A stretch of DNA of 64,000 nt from positions 15,875,840 to 15,939,839 of the forward strand of contig NC_087070.1 of assembly GCF_963678635.1 (NCBI RefSeq). The letters are read 5' to 3'. Of this stretch, positions 18,165-28,338 are shown one piece after another; positions within the stretch are counted from its first letter, which is position 1; every line of letters starts with the position of its first letter. This DNA comes from Symsagittifera roscoffensis (lineage: Eukaryota > Xenacoelomorpha > Acoela > Convolutidae). The notes below the pieces were generated by a model that was not told the DNA's origin, ran no database searches, and worked only from the letters and a program-made list of their open reading frames with translations. Both the position numbers and the translations under genes were made by a program.

Positions 18165-20488
18165 GAAGAAGGGTAAGGCTGAAAGCGAACGAAGCGGTAA
18201 TAGTAAGCTAACGGATGAAAAATTATAATGAATTAAGCGTTAGTAAGCAGGTATACATTGTTCGCAATCCAAACAGTCAAAGTACTGCTGTTTTAGGAAG
18301 ATACTTCTCGATAACCAAGAGCGGTCTCTGCGTCAGTGTCTTGTGGAGTACTCTTGACAAACCCATAACAATCCAGAGGGGAAGGAAGTTGGGATATGCC
18401 TTACCCGTGAAAACTCGATTTGAAATGATTGAAAATGTAAAAGAGAACGAAGTAATTGAATGTCCCAATCACAGGGACAAGATTTGTATCTTGAGACGAT
18501 TGAATAAAATAAAAAATTCATCAGGTCTTGTACAGTCACTTAAGTCAGAGACAGACGATGGACTATCGAGTTGTTCAAACTTCCCAGAAAGACCAACACT
18601 AGAGGAAATGGAAATGGACAAACCAGTTTTACCTGAAATAGAGCATTTAAAGGGTAAGGTAACAGATGAACAACTCGAGGCCATCAAGGACGTACTAGAG
18701 CGGAACGAGGAAGTTTTTTCGAGACATAAAGCAGACATTGGATGTTGTAATTTTGTTGAACATGAAATAGAGCTTGAGGAGTCCGCGGTACCGCACAGGC
18801 AGCGGGCGAGGCGCATGACCCCACACAAATCGGATGCGTGTAGGAAAGAGATAGAGACACTACTAGAGTATGACATGATAGAACCATCCAAATCACCGTG
18901 GCCGTGTGGAGTCGTGATGGCCAAAAAGAAAGGCGATCAATTGAGGTTTTGTTGTGACTTTCGGTACCTGAACTCCGTCACGGTGAAGAATGCCTATCCC
19001 ATACCTAGGATTGATGAGAGCCTCTCGAAGTTAGGTGATGCAAAATTTTTCACGACTCTTGATTTAGTTTCGGCCTTTTGGCAGGTCCCGTTGAGGAAGC
19101 AGGACAGGGACAAAACAGTATTCGCCTGCGAGTTGGGGCTGTTTCAATGGAAACAAATGCCGTTTGATCTTTGCAATGCCACGGCTACATTTCAACGGTT
19201 GATGGCACATGCATTGATAGGTGTGACAAAGAAGTATGGCAATCTGGTAATGTGCTACGTGGATGACGTGGTAATAGCGACGCCAACACTGGAAGATCAC
19301 ATCGAGCGACTGGACGAGGTGTTTGCATGCATGAAGAGGTCGGGGCTGAAGTGCAAACCATCAAAGTGCGAGATACTCAAGGATTCAATAAAATACTTGG
19401 GGAGGATGGTGGACAGGCACGGCATCAGACCAGATCCAGATGCAGTTGAAGCAGTTCTAACTTGGAAATCGCCAAAAACGGAACACCAATTGATGAGCTT
19501 CCTGGGTTTTGCGAACAATAACAGGGAATTCATCAAGGGCTACGCGGATAAGGTATACCCGATGCAACAATTAATGAGACAGAAAGGCAAGAAGTTCACG
19601 TGGAACAACGCAGCTGAAGAATCATTCCAGAGAATAAAGAAAGAGTTGTGCGAGGCACCGGTGTTAGGGATGCCAACGGAGAAAGGGATGTACGTGCTGG
19701 ATACGGATGCGTCGGTAGTCGCGATTTCTGGAATTCTCCATCAAGAACAAGAATGGAACGGGAAGACAGTCTTGAGACCAATAGCATACGGGAGCAAAGT
19801 CTTGAGTGACACAGACATGAAGTACGGGGCGCAGAAAGCGTAGATGTTCGCGGTGGTTACCTTTGTCGAGAAATATAGAGCATACCTAGGCAGTGAGCCA
19901 TTCAAGCTGCGAGTCGACAACAGAGCCCTCAGCTGGCTGAAGACGTACTCAACGGAGCAGAGCTACATTGGGAGTTGGATAGTTCGCCTGGACGGGTACA
20001 ACATGATAATTGAGCACAGAACAAGGGACAAACATCAAAATGCCGATAGTTTGAGTAAGAAGACGGAGTTCTACGAAAGACAGGAACAGAGGGAGGCGAA
20101 TAGGCCAGAAATAAAAGAGGGCTTCTCCTCCATGGATAAGGAAACGTATGAGAGTCTTCCACTCACGAGATGGCTCGATAATTCAGGCAAACCGATAGAA
20201 GATCACCCCGAACTACCAAAAGAGCCTCCAGAGAAAACAATCTTGAAGAAGACCCGAGGGATGCCGATAGGGATAATGCTCAGATCAAAAATTGTGAGGG
20301 AGACGCTCAAGGCGAAAGGCTATGATCTCAACCAGGTAGAAACGGGACAAGCACAGATAGATGAGGACTTGATGAGATTACTCGAGAACCTGGCAGATGA
20401 TAAACCCGTGATCGAAGGAAGGGTAAGGAGGAACCGGAGGTCACGATACTGCGAAGGAGTGGGACAGTTGTTGGTGAAAACTCCTTAG
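18146..20488 (+). pseudogene. pol: Ty3/gypsy-type pol: reverse transcriptase and RNase H, with in-frame stops
   Basis: The frame can be read from 18146 through a TAA at 18209 and a TAG at 19841-19843 to 20488. The 18215-19843 part (542 residues) holds the linker after protease, then the RT core (RFCCDFRYLN, TLDLVSAFWQVP, the FQRLM block, and catalytic YVDD at about residue 348) and the start of RNase H (LDTDAS, Asp 496). After the TAG the rest of RNase H follows (VDNRALSWL, HQNADSLS), then a proline- and charge-rich tail. The TAG sits where the family usually has the second catalytic acid. These enzymes make and process cDNA. The order RT-RNase H-integrase and the YVDD block indicate Ty3/gypsy. 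Protease is missing. Confidence 0.93.
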
Positions 20489-20490
20489 AA

Positions 20491-21712
20491 GTGAGTAATC
20501 CCGATGGGAAAGAAGTCGTGCAGTCACTGGTTGACAAAATCCCTGATGACATACTTGAGCGGACTCGGGTTAGGAAAAAGAAAGTGGCGTTTAAGGAGGA
20601 AGCTGAACACCTTGGAACAGGTCAAGAGTCCGGGGAGTGGCACACAGAGGAAGAAGATGCTGGAGAAGAAAAAATGTCCGGGGAGTGTGAAGAATGGGAT
20701 GAAGATTCGGAGGGCAGCAGCGACGACCAAGATAATCTGTGCATGATACTGGCGGAAGAGAAGATGAGACACCGCGACAGGGAGCTGCAGACGGATCCCT
20801 CATCAGCAACATACAACTTGGATCAGCAAAAAATGCGAGGAGGTGAAGAACTTGAGAAAATTGCGGTATCAAGGAAACCGTTCAGGGAACTATCATGCAA
20901 CTCGAATGTCAGGACGAATCTGGTGCCAGAAGACGATAGAAAGATCATGAAAAGGATAGTGTGCGTAAAACTGAAAGATGACATCCACAACCCGGGGGTA
21001 ATGAATGGTCAGATAATGGCACTACAGGAACATGTAAAGGCGAGATATAGGCTGTCGGATCTAATAAGGGCCCAAAAGAATGACACGATGACGAGTAACC
21101 TCTCCAAATGGATCCGGACGGGATCCAAGGAGAAGGGGGACCTGGAGGAAGACAGCTACAAGATCTTGAGCCAGTTCTACAAAGAAAGAAAATATTTACT
21201 CTATCACACAGCTAATGGGGTGGTAGCGTGCAACAGAAAGGATGAGGAGAAGATATTTTACAAGCATAACCTCATCATATTGCCAAAGTTAAATCAGACC
21301 GAAGTGTTATTCAGATCGCACGATCAAATGGGGCACCAGGGGATAGACAAGGTGCAACAGAGAATACTTCACAGGTTTGATTGGCCAGGATTAAGGAAAG
21401 ACTGCGAGAGATGGGTGAATGCATGTCTAGCATGCCTGCAAGTGAAAGATCCAAGAAGATGAAGTTCCCACTCAAGTCCGTTGAGAGCTCGGAGTTCAAT
21501 GAAGTCGTGCAAATAGACCACCAAAAGATCTGTATGACAGAGTCAGGATATAACCAGATACTAGTCATAAAAGATCACTTCACAAAGCTGGCGGAAGCGG
21601 TGCCGTGTCAGACAGCCTCGGCAGAGTAAACTTGCGACCACCTGATAACACATTGGATATCACGGTATGGCTGTCCCATGACATTTCAGTCGGACAACGG
21701 CAAAGCTGTTGA
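20491..21712 (+). pseudogene. Ty3-type integrase with long acidic N-terminal tether, truncated core
   Basis: In a different frame from RT, about 265 residues without recognised domain (with an acidic run near residues 40-80) lead to an HHCC zinc domain: His 277, His 282, Cys 312, Cys 315 (H-x4-H-x29-C-x2-C). The frame shifts near 21460, and the core begins with VVQIDHQ (first catalytic Asp, codon 21516) and passes a TAA at 21627. It reaches FQSDNG (second Asp, codon 21693; D-x58-D). The third catalytic residue and the C-terminal domain are absent because the sequence switches at about 21700-21715 to an unrelated macro-like domain. Integrase inserts the cDNA into the genome, and this copy cannot. 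Confidence 0.9.
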
Positions 21713-22075
21713 CTAGAGGCCGACTTCAAAAGAGAATACCAGAACGTGGAGTTTCTGTTCAGACAGAGACCGGGGCTGGGAGTAATGGCTGCGCTTCCCC
21801 CATCAGTGGCACAAGTCCCGGGCAAATACCTGTGCTTTCTAGTGACGAGGGTCAATGAAAAGAATACGATAGATCCTGAGCACGTGATGTTAGCACTAAC
21901 GAGACTGAGGGATTTCATGATTGAAAGAGGGATAATGGAGGACTCGATGCCAGTTTATGACCCAAACAGGGGCAAGTTGAGCCCAAGGGAGTTGTATGCC
22001 ATCCTACACGTGGTCTTCGCAGAAACAGAGATAATAGTACACCTACACAAGAAGTACTACTTGAGTATCGCCTGA
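21713..22075 (+). pseudogene. C-terminal two thirds of a macro-like (TARG1/Poa1p-type) domain
   Basis: The frame open from 21713 gives about 120 residues resembling the C-terminal part of small macro domains that bind or hydrolyse ADP-ribose: an FKREY..V helix, YLCFLVTR strand, LALTRLRDF helix, the strand SMPVYDP, GKLSPRELYAIL helix and terminal FAETEIIVHL strand. Order and spacing follow the TARG1 family. The usual glycine-rich phosphate loop (IGCG-L type) is replaced by VYDPNRGKL and the catalytic Asp of TARG1 is not present, so enzyme activity is doubtful. The N-terminal third is missing because the domain is joined to integrase in another frame. The assignment is from memory of the fold family. 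Confidence 0.55.
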
Positions 22076-22568
22076 GCTACGAGTGGACAATGGGGGTCTC
22101 GAGTTGGGGGTACATGTGGATCTTGAGCAAGGGTACATGGGGACCCCGGGGCAGCTAGATGGATTTTAACGTGATTGGCATGACAATTATAATTTAAAAA
22201 GAATGATGGTGCTAAAACATTAGATCAATCTGCATGCTCTTATAAACTTCCAATTGAATTTTTTTTAGTAGAACGGATGGAGGGATAAAGTTTTAACTGC
22301 AAAAATTGGGGGGGGGGGGAGTTTAGGTTAGGAATTTGACACCTTAGTCTAAAAAGTGGATTTTACTTTCAGATTGATTTGATCAAACCAAAGTTGACGA
22401 CTAAAACACACTCATTGAAAACAGAATAGAAAGTCTTGAACAAAGTTCACGATCAGAAACATTCGGAAGAGATTTCTCAAGTAATCAAGTTGATACGTGA
22501 TTCACGAGTTGGTACGGTAGTTCACGAGTTGGTACGGTAATTCACGAGTTGGTACGGTAATTCAGGAG
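22076..22568 (+). other. Non-coding spacer between the pol/macro segment and the large cassette
   Basis: It contains G-rich patches (tgggggt, a run of 12 G at 22308-22319 followed by agtttagg) and, at its right end, 20-bp tandem repeats. The G-run could be a polypurine tract ending one element, but no LTR partner is found, so it cannot be used to place a boundary. Confidence 0.5.
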
Positions 22569-22570
22569 TT
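22501..22570. repeat. 20-bp direct repeats (ttcacgagttggtacggtaa), 3.5 copies
   Basis: Units at 22501, 22521 and 22541 are identical except for the last base, and a partial unit starts at 22561. They end at the start of the large cassette. They could be a leader or promoter element of the cassette transcript, or a simple expansion. Confidence 0.9.
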
Positions 22571-24154
22571 GATTGGTGCGCGAGATAATTTAGAAATTGT
22601 AAAAATAGCAGATCGATTTTGGAAGTCCATGCCTGCGGCACTAAAGAGGCCGACGCTCGATGATGAGTTGTACAGGCGTTTGAGGGACCTGGACTACACC
22701 CAAGTGGACGAGAGGATGGCAGTGATGTTGAATGCCATCCTGCAATTAGAGGAACAAGGTGAGTGCAGGGAATCCGCGACTGAAGCTGTCTTGATGGTTG
22801 GCTACACCACGGAAGGTATATCCAATTGAGAGGGATCAGGCGCGTCGTGACCTTGATATGTTGAAAGCGGAGCACCAGCAAGAGCAGAGGGTACGAGAGA
22901 ACGCGGCGAACTGCGAGCAGTTGAAGTCGGAACTTGAAAGGATCCAGAGGCGACAACGAGAGCTTGACCAACAAAAGCAAAAGGAAACCAGGACGACGGA
23001 ACGAGCAGTTGCGAGCTCAAGGCCGGAGTCGCGTATGGAGGTGGATGAGGCTCCCCGGTCGAAGGGAAGATTCAACTTGGACCGTGCGGCCCAAGAACAC
23101 ATAAACGAAGGGCTGGAGGTATGGATACCAACCGAGTCAGCGTCCTCCCTGCGCGGTTCGGAGACGACGCAACCGATACGCCCGTTGATGGACGTGGCAC
23201 TGCCAGGATACACACCGAGCTCAACCCCGAGCAGCAGTCAGGTGAGCGGGAGCTCATCGCGTCTTAAGGAGTTACACGAGAGGCTACAGCTGAGAAGTCG
23301 TGAAAGTCCAGCTAGAGCGGAGGTGCCCCCAACCTGGAGAGAGCAACCGGTCAGGAGCGTGGTGATCGCAAGCTACAAGAAGAACACGGAGGGCAGATAC
23401 CACAGGCACAACCGCATGGATTGGAACGCGGCGCAACGGGCGAGAAGGGATTGCTTTCATGACGCGTCTTGGGCTGAATACTTCACACAGCCACGAATAC
23501 CTGAGGGTGCAGCTCACCTGATTGTAGGGGACAGCCTGATACGGGTGCTGACCCGAATCCAGTCGCACTGGCAGACTGGAGTCTTGAGTTTCTCTGGAGC
23601 CGCAACGCCGCAGATGTTGGCATCACTCGAGATGGTAGGATTGGCCAAGATGTACACAGTGACCTTAATGATGGGGACCAATGACGTGTCCAGAGGGGAA
23701 TTAAGGAGAGTCATTGGACTACACGGAAAATGAGCTGCATCCTGGAGGAGTTGTGGATCCAGATGGATCCCGCCATACTCACCGTTTGCACCGTCCCTTA
23801 CAACATGATGGCTGACCAACATGCGATGGAAATGAACGAGAAAGTGCGGGCCCTAAACGAGATAATCAAGTAGATACATCAAAGGAGCGTTCTCCCCATC
23901 GGATTGTTGGAGTAGCCGACCAGATGGAGCAGTCCTTCCCAGAGGATGCGTCCTCAGATAGAATCCACTTCGACAGGCCTAGGGGCGTGGAGTGGTTGGA
24001 TGATGTCTTCCAGAGGCACATAAATGAGTTGGAGGCAAACTTGCTTGAGACGGCCCGATTCACATTCGGTCCACCCCCAAATCCCCCTTTCCTTGCCACA
24101 AGACCCCTGTCCAGTCGCCTGGGAGCGGGAGTCAACTCAAGAGACAGCTCGTGA
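22569..24154 (+). pseudogene. Cassette block 1 (plus copy): helical domain, coiled coil and SGNH/GDSL hydrolase
   Basis: Three frames make one protein. 22569-22829 gives a helical domain (DELYRR..DLDYTQ). 22798-23733 gives a charged coiled coil (about residues 10-70), a low-complexity linker and the SGNH core with LIVGDSLIRVL (Ser codon 23533), a block II SGAATPQ and MMGTNDVSR (Asn codon 23680). The 23734-23871 stretch gives ILTVCTVPYN. From about 23924 the third frame gives SSDRIHFD, supplying the D-x-x-H pair (codons 23957, 23966). All catalytic elements of an SGNH esterase/lipase fold are thus present although split by two frame changes. The same architecture, in one frame apart from a TAG over its first 460 or so codons, is at 63509-62148. 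Confidence 0.85.
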
Positions 24155-24187
24155 AGCAGCCGGACCAGGCTACCGGGTTCCACGCCA

Positions 24188-25834
24188 ATGGAAGCTGAAG
24201 AAGCGGCGTCATCAACGCCCCAGAGTTCAGTGGTATCCTCAGTGGTAGTGGTAGAGGATAAGAGAGTAGAGAAGACAGCGGAGGCAAGTCGGACGCGGTA
24301 TTTGGAGAAAGTGAAGGAGTTGGACCTAGAGGATCTGGAATGCAGACAAGAGTTGGCAGAAGTCCTGGGGCTCAAGCATGTGTCACACGAGGACTTGAGT
24401 CGACACCAGTGCGTAGACTGGCTAAAGGCCCACGAAGCACATTTCTCAAGAGCAAGAATGATGAAGACAGCTGATCTGACTGGGATTACCATGAGATCAG
24501 TCATGGGACCAATAAATTACATACCTCTCAAGTTGCTGGGGAGTCCGGGACTCATAGTGGAGCCAGCTAAGCACAGAACAAGTATCGCCAGAATCAGATT
24601 GGCGACTCCTGCACAGTTGAGGGTGGTGGACAAGCTACTGGATCCAAGGGAGATGGAATTGCCAGACGCCGCTTACGAGGGTGCGAAGTTGGCAGATGAC
24701 CCAAGATATGGGAAAACCTGTGGCAATGCTCAATTAGCCAAGACACTGGCAGTGTATGACAGAGCAGATCCAGCGGCCGCGAGAGTGATCATCGTGACGG
24801 CATCGGACTTCAAAGGAACGTCTCCCAAATTATTTTGGCCGGAAACTCTAGTACACTTGCTGCCGGGTGCGGAATTGAATCAGATGTTGACCTTGGTGGT
24901 GGCGATAAAGTCGGAAATGCCTTGCGAACCAGAGCTGCTGCTGTTCGCGGGAATGAATGATCACCTGCATGCGGCTGGGCTTCTAGAGCAGCTGAAAGGG
25001 GACGAGCATACGCCAAAGAAAATATAAGAGGCCATCCAGACGTTGTTTGCCGCGATGAATGAGGTACAGGAAAATGTCAGTTCGCGATTTGGATCCAAAA
25101 CGAAGGTGGTATTCACGACATTCCCCGGATACGCAAGCATGCCACCTGCTCTGCAGTTTGTTTATGTTATTTTGATTCTGATAGCTGAAGGGAACGCCTG
25201 GCGGATCCTGATGGCAGCTCCCAACCGAGAGCTGGAACCTACGAACTTGAGATTACGGAAGTCAGAACTGGCGGCGGCGTGGGCGGACGTATCCCATGCC
25301 TTGAGGGGATTCTATGAATTAGCAGATATACTCATTGTGCTGGATGAGGTCCTCTTACTCGAGATCTCGAATTTAGCCAGGCAGCTGAAATTCAGTCCGA
25401 CAATAGGGGATGACCACCCGATAATAAGTCACCTGACAGCCAGCTTGTGGTTCCGAGGTATGGACGTGACCATCACGAGTTCCACGAGCAAATCAAAGGG
25501 ACCAAGCAACGAAAGGAAGAACGTGGCTGCGACTGAGAAGCAACTGGAGTCGATGGTGTATCGACTAACGCAAGAGAGAGGCAGGTGGCCGTTTCTGACA
25601 CCAAGACTCGAGAAAGCTACCGACAAGACAAGGGAAGGTGCCCCACCTCTCGTGAAGCAGATCTGGGAATTTCTCGAGGAACAATTGGGGGTAGCCGAGA
25701 GCAGGGAGATGACGGTGGCCAGGTTTGTCACGGCAGCTAATGAGGTCACCATTGGAGGATTCTGGCTGGAGCATGCAAAAGGTGAGCTGAGGACGTGGAG
25801 AGATCACGAGATACTGGAATTCTTGAGTCCTTGA
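24188..25834 (+). pseudogene. Cassette block 2 (plus copy): possible second SGNH-like region
   Basis: Block 1 continues in the same frame after a TGA at 24152, and an in-frame TAA at 25025 divides this part. Conserved with the minus copy are CVDWL, MGPIN, IVTASDFK, LFWP, LLFAGMNDHLH, FVY.....LIAEG, APNR, L...LPAVWSD-type helix, LVLDEV, LSRQLK-type helix, IGDDH and LWFRGM. The pattern of a hydrophobic strand ending in SDF, a strand ending in GMND and a later D-D-H resembles a degenerate SGNH fold. The usual GDS serine is not clear, so function is open. Total length without the stops is about 550 residues. Confidence 0.7.
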
Positions 25835-25849
25835 TGGGAAAAGAGATAT

Positions 25850-26668
25850 ATGGCTGAAGCATTTTGTGCAAAAGAGACCATTTTCGGGGCCTTTGTGCAA
25901 GAACTCTTGAACATGCCCATAAGCCTCTTGTTAGCCCTATACTTAGTTTACCCGAGATACCTGTTTAACATGCGACCAGCGTATATGTTCACCCGGGGTG
26001 TGGAGTCACTTCGGATTGATGGATATCTGGCGCTGGTGCTCCTAACTCATGGCGAAATGGTGTCATTCCATCGGCTGATGAAATATGGAGAACCCCTGTC
26101 GATGGGAAAAACCCACTCGAGCATAGACACTTATTCATACAAGTGCGCAGCGGGACTGAAGACGTTGCTGGTGGAATATCTACTGATGCAGAACCGACAC
26201 ATGACCGGTGAAGAGAAGAACCCGAAGACTAGAGAGGAATGGAGGGAGGCGAATGGTGGTATCCCTCTACTGACGGATCTATGCCTGGCAATGAGGTCTG
26301 ACCCAGTGGGAATGATCAGGGGACTAGAGGAAATCGTGACTTGTATCTACGGACCAGCGGTGACGTACGCCTTTCCGGACCCTCTAGTGGCTGCGTACCG
26401 CCATTCAGTAGTGCACTTGAGCTTAATAAGCGTGTTGGATGGGACGGCGCTGAACTGGTGTCAACAAGAGGTGCTCAGGGCGCGGATGAGTAACACAGTA
26501 CTCTTTGGGAAGGTGAAAGATCCCGAGTTGGTGGTATTCAATTTCCGGGGGCAACTGCAGTGCAGGATGGGTGGAAAACGTGAAGGCCCCATAGAGACCC
26601 TTCCCAAGTTTTGGAAGCTGAATCCCCTGACGGCGGACGGACAGGAGATCTTGAGAATCCCCGCGTAG
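25850..26668 (+). pseudogene. Cassette block 3 (plus copy): conserved protein of unknown function
   Basis: This lies in the same frame as block 2, separated only by a TGA at 25832. It is 272 residues long with hydrophobic helices near the N-terminus (FVQELLNMPISLLLALYLV) and a strongly conserved centre: GGIPLLTDL, LAMRSDP, IYGPAVTYAFPD, HLSLIS and the ALNWCQQ block. The minus counterpart is at 59938-59066. No known family is recognised. A helical, shell- or membrane-associated role is possible but unsupported. Confidence 0.7.
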
Positions 26669-26683
26669 AAGAAGAGTTTTGAG

Positions 26684-27453
26684 TTGGTAAAGAAGGAGTT
26701 GGAGGCGACATTGGAGAAGGAAGTCTTACCCGCGACCATTCATGAGTTTCCAACAGTCAGAAGAATGACCCTGGGGATGAACAGCCCCCTGGTAGTGCCA
26801 TCCCTATTCACGAGAGCTACGGTAGAGAAACAGCAAGTGGAGTTCACCGATGGCTGGGATCCCTTGTTCATTGGATATACGGCGGCGGTCTATTTCCACA
26901 CCTGCGATATCAAGATTAACTCATGGACGACTCAAGCCAAGAAAATGAGAGGCTCAATGCCTCTAAAATTCGAGGTGCGGGAAATCTTGAGAACGCTTGA
27001 TCGGGCGAGCCTGGAGAACGAATCACCGATATGGGATGATGGAAGAATGATCGTGGAAGAGGGACACATCGCACTGAAGGATGAGATGAAGTTTGCCACA
27101 AGGAAGTATCGGGCACCTTACGGATTGGAACAGGTGGAAATGAGGCAAGAAGGGAGAGAGCTGGATGCGGCAGGCTCGTTATATGTAGCTCTGACGGAGT
27201 ATAAAAAGCTCTGACGGAGTATAAAAAAGGAGACAAGAGAAGTGGCCCCGTGGAAGACCGATTTAGGAAGATACTTGAGAGGAGGCAAGCCGAGTCGGGA
27301 GAAGAGAGCATGGACGAAACTCTCAGTGAAGCCGGAGAGGAAATGGAAGTAGGGAATACACCGGAACCGAAACCAGCTGAGGTGGATTTCACCGCCCAGG
27401 AGCTACTGCAGGACCTGAGCGGAGACACTGCCACGCCACCTCTGACATCATAA
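26684..27453 (+). pseudogene. Cassette block 4 (plus copy): conserved segment with acidic tail, frameshifted by duplication
   Basis: The frame continues after a TAG at 26666 and stays open to 27214, then a 20-bp duplication at 27188-27227 throws it out of frame. The following acidic segment (27250-27453) is the natural continuation. The conserved part is WDPLFIGYTAAVYF and the next 40 residues, matched by 58901-58689. The tail is Glu-rich, as is its counterpart at 58684-58160. Function unknown. Confidence 0.65.
27188..27227 (+). repeat. 20-bp tandem duplication causing a frameshift
   Basis: gctctgacggagtataaaaa occurs at 27188-27207 and again at 27208-27227 with no spacer. Twenty bases change the frame and introduce a TGA at 27191-27193 of the second reading. 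Without the duplication blocks 4a and 4b would be continuous. Confidence 0.95.
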
Positions 27454-27477
27454 CCTCGTAAGCACCTGGAACTACCA

Positions 27478-28338
27478 TTGACAAGTGAAACTTCCAACAT
27501 GGGGATGATACTCTTGAGTGCTGAAGAGAGACAAAAGAATACATTTGAGGGGAACAAAGATATGTTTTTGGGGACTCTAGATGAGAAGGCTTGGCGGGAT
27601 TTCTTGAGTGAATTTGATCAGGAGATGAAGAGCGAGACCACGCTGGATAACTTCAAGGAAGAACTATGGAACACGGTGGTCAAGTTTGGGGAACCAGTGT
27701 TGATGGCCACCGGACTGGATGAGAAAGCAAGAAAGAGGTTGCTGAGCAAGATGGTCAAGTTGAGGGAGACGCGACGGAAGACCAAAGATGATGAATGTAA
27801 AGACGGCTCTACTCTGAAGAAAAAGACTGATGATAAAATAATTAAAATTGAAGGGGAGGATAAGATTAAGACTAGTAATATGATTAAGAGTACTAATATC
27901 CTCAAGGCTCGAGCAGGGGGGAGGCAAGAGTTGGAAGGGTCGGACCGGGATGGAGAGATCGAATCTGTGATGGTAGTGACGACACCCCCAAGCAAAGGTA
28001 TGAAGTCTCGAAAGAGGAAGCGGGAGATGGAGGAGTTGAGCAGTCCATCAGTGGATGCTGTTTCGGAGAGGAACTTGAGGGAGACCGCCCCCATGATCTT
28101 AGCGCGGTGGAAGACGGCAGCCTACAAGAATAGCTCCGAAAAAAAGGATGCTAAACGAAATAGTGAAAGAGATAGAGGTCTCGACAAGTCTGGCAACGGA
28201 GGAGGACTTCAAACCCCAGAAGGCAGGCTCAAAAAAGGGTTCGACGAGTGGACAAACCTGGGAAGTGGATGTGGGCAGAGAATGGATCTCGAGCGAACAT
28301 CAAGCTGTTGGCAAACAAGTGTCCAACGACCCTCTTGA
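27478..28338 (+). pseudogene. Cassette block 5 (plus copy): helical domain with basic, possible nuclear localisation segment
   Basis: The same frame as the acidic tail, with a TAA at 27451 between them. The first 100 residues hold MFLGTLDEKAWRDF, ELWNTVVKFG and the LLSKMVKLRE helix, matched by FMGTLPEEEW and following residues in the minus copy (58254-57868). A long Lys/Asp/Glu-rich linker follows, then KSRKRKREME near residue 181, resembling a nuclear localisation signal; the minus copy has KKRRVEEAM at the same place. The last 50 residues overlap the next frame and are probably out of frame. Function unknown. Confidence 0.65.

Noticed and set aside
22300-22330. G12 run as a polypurine tract with an LTR to its right
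   Set aside because: No matching repeat is found upstream of pol or elsewhere, so an LTR border cannot be shown.
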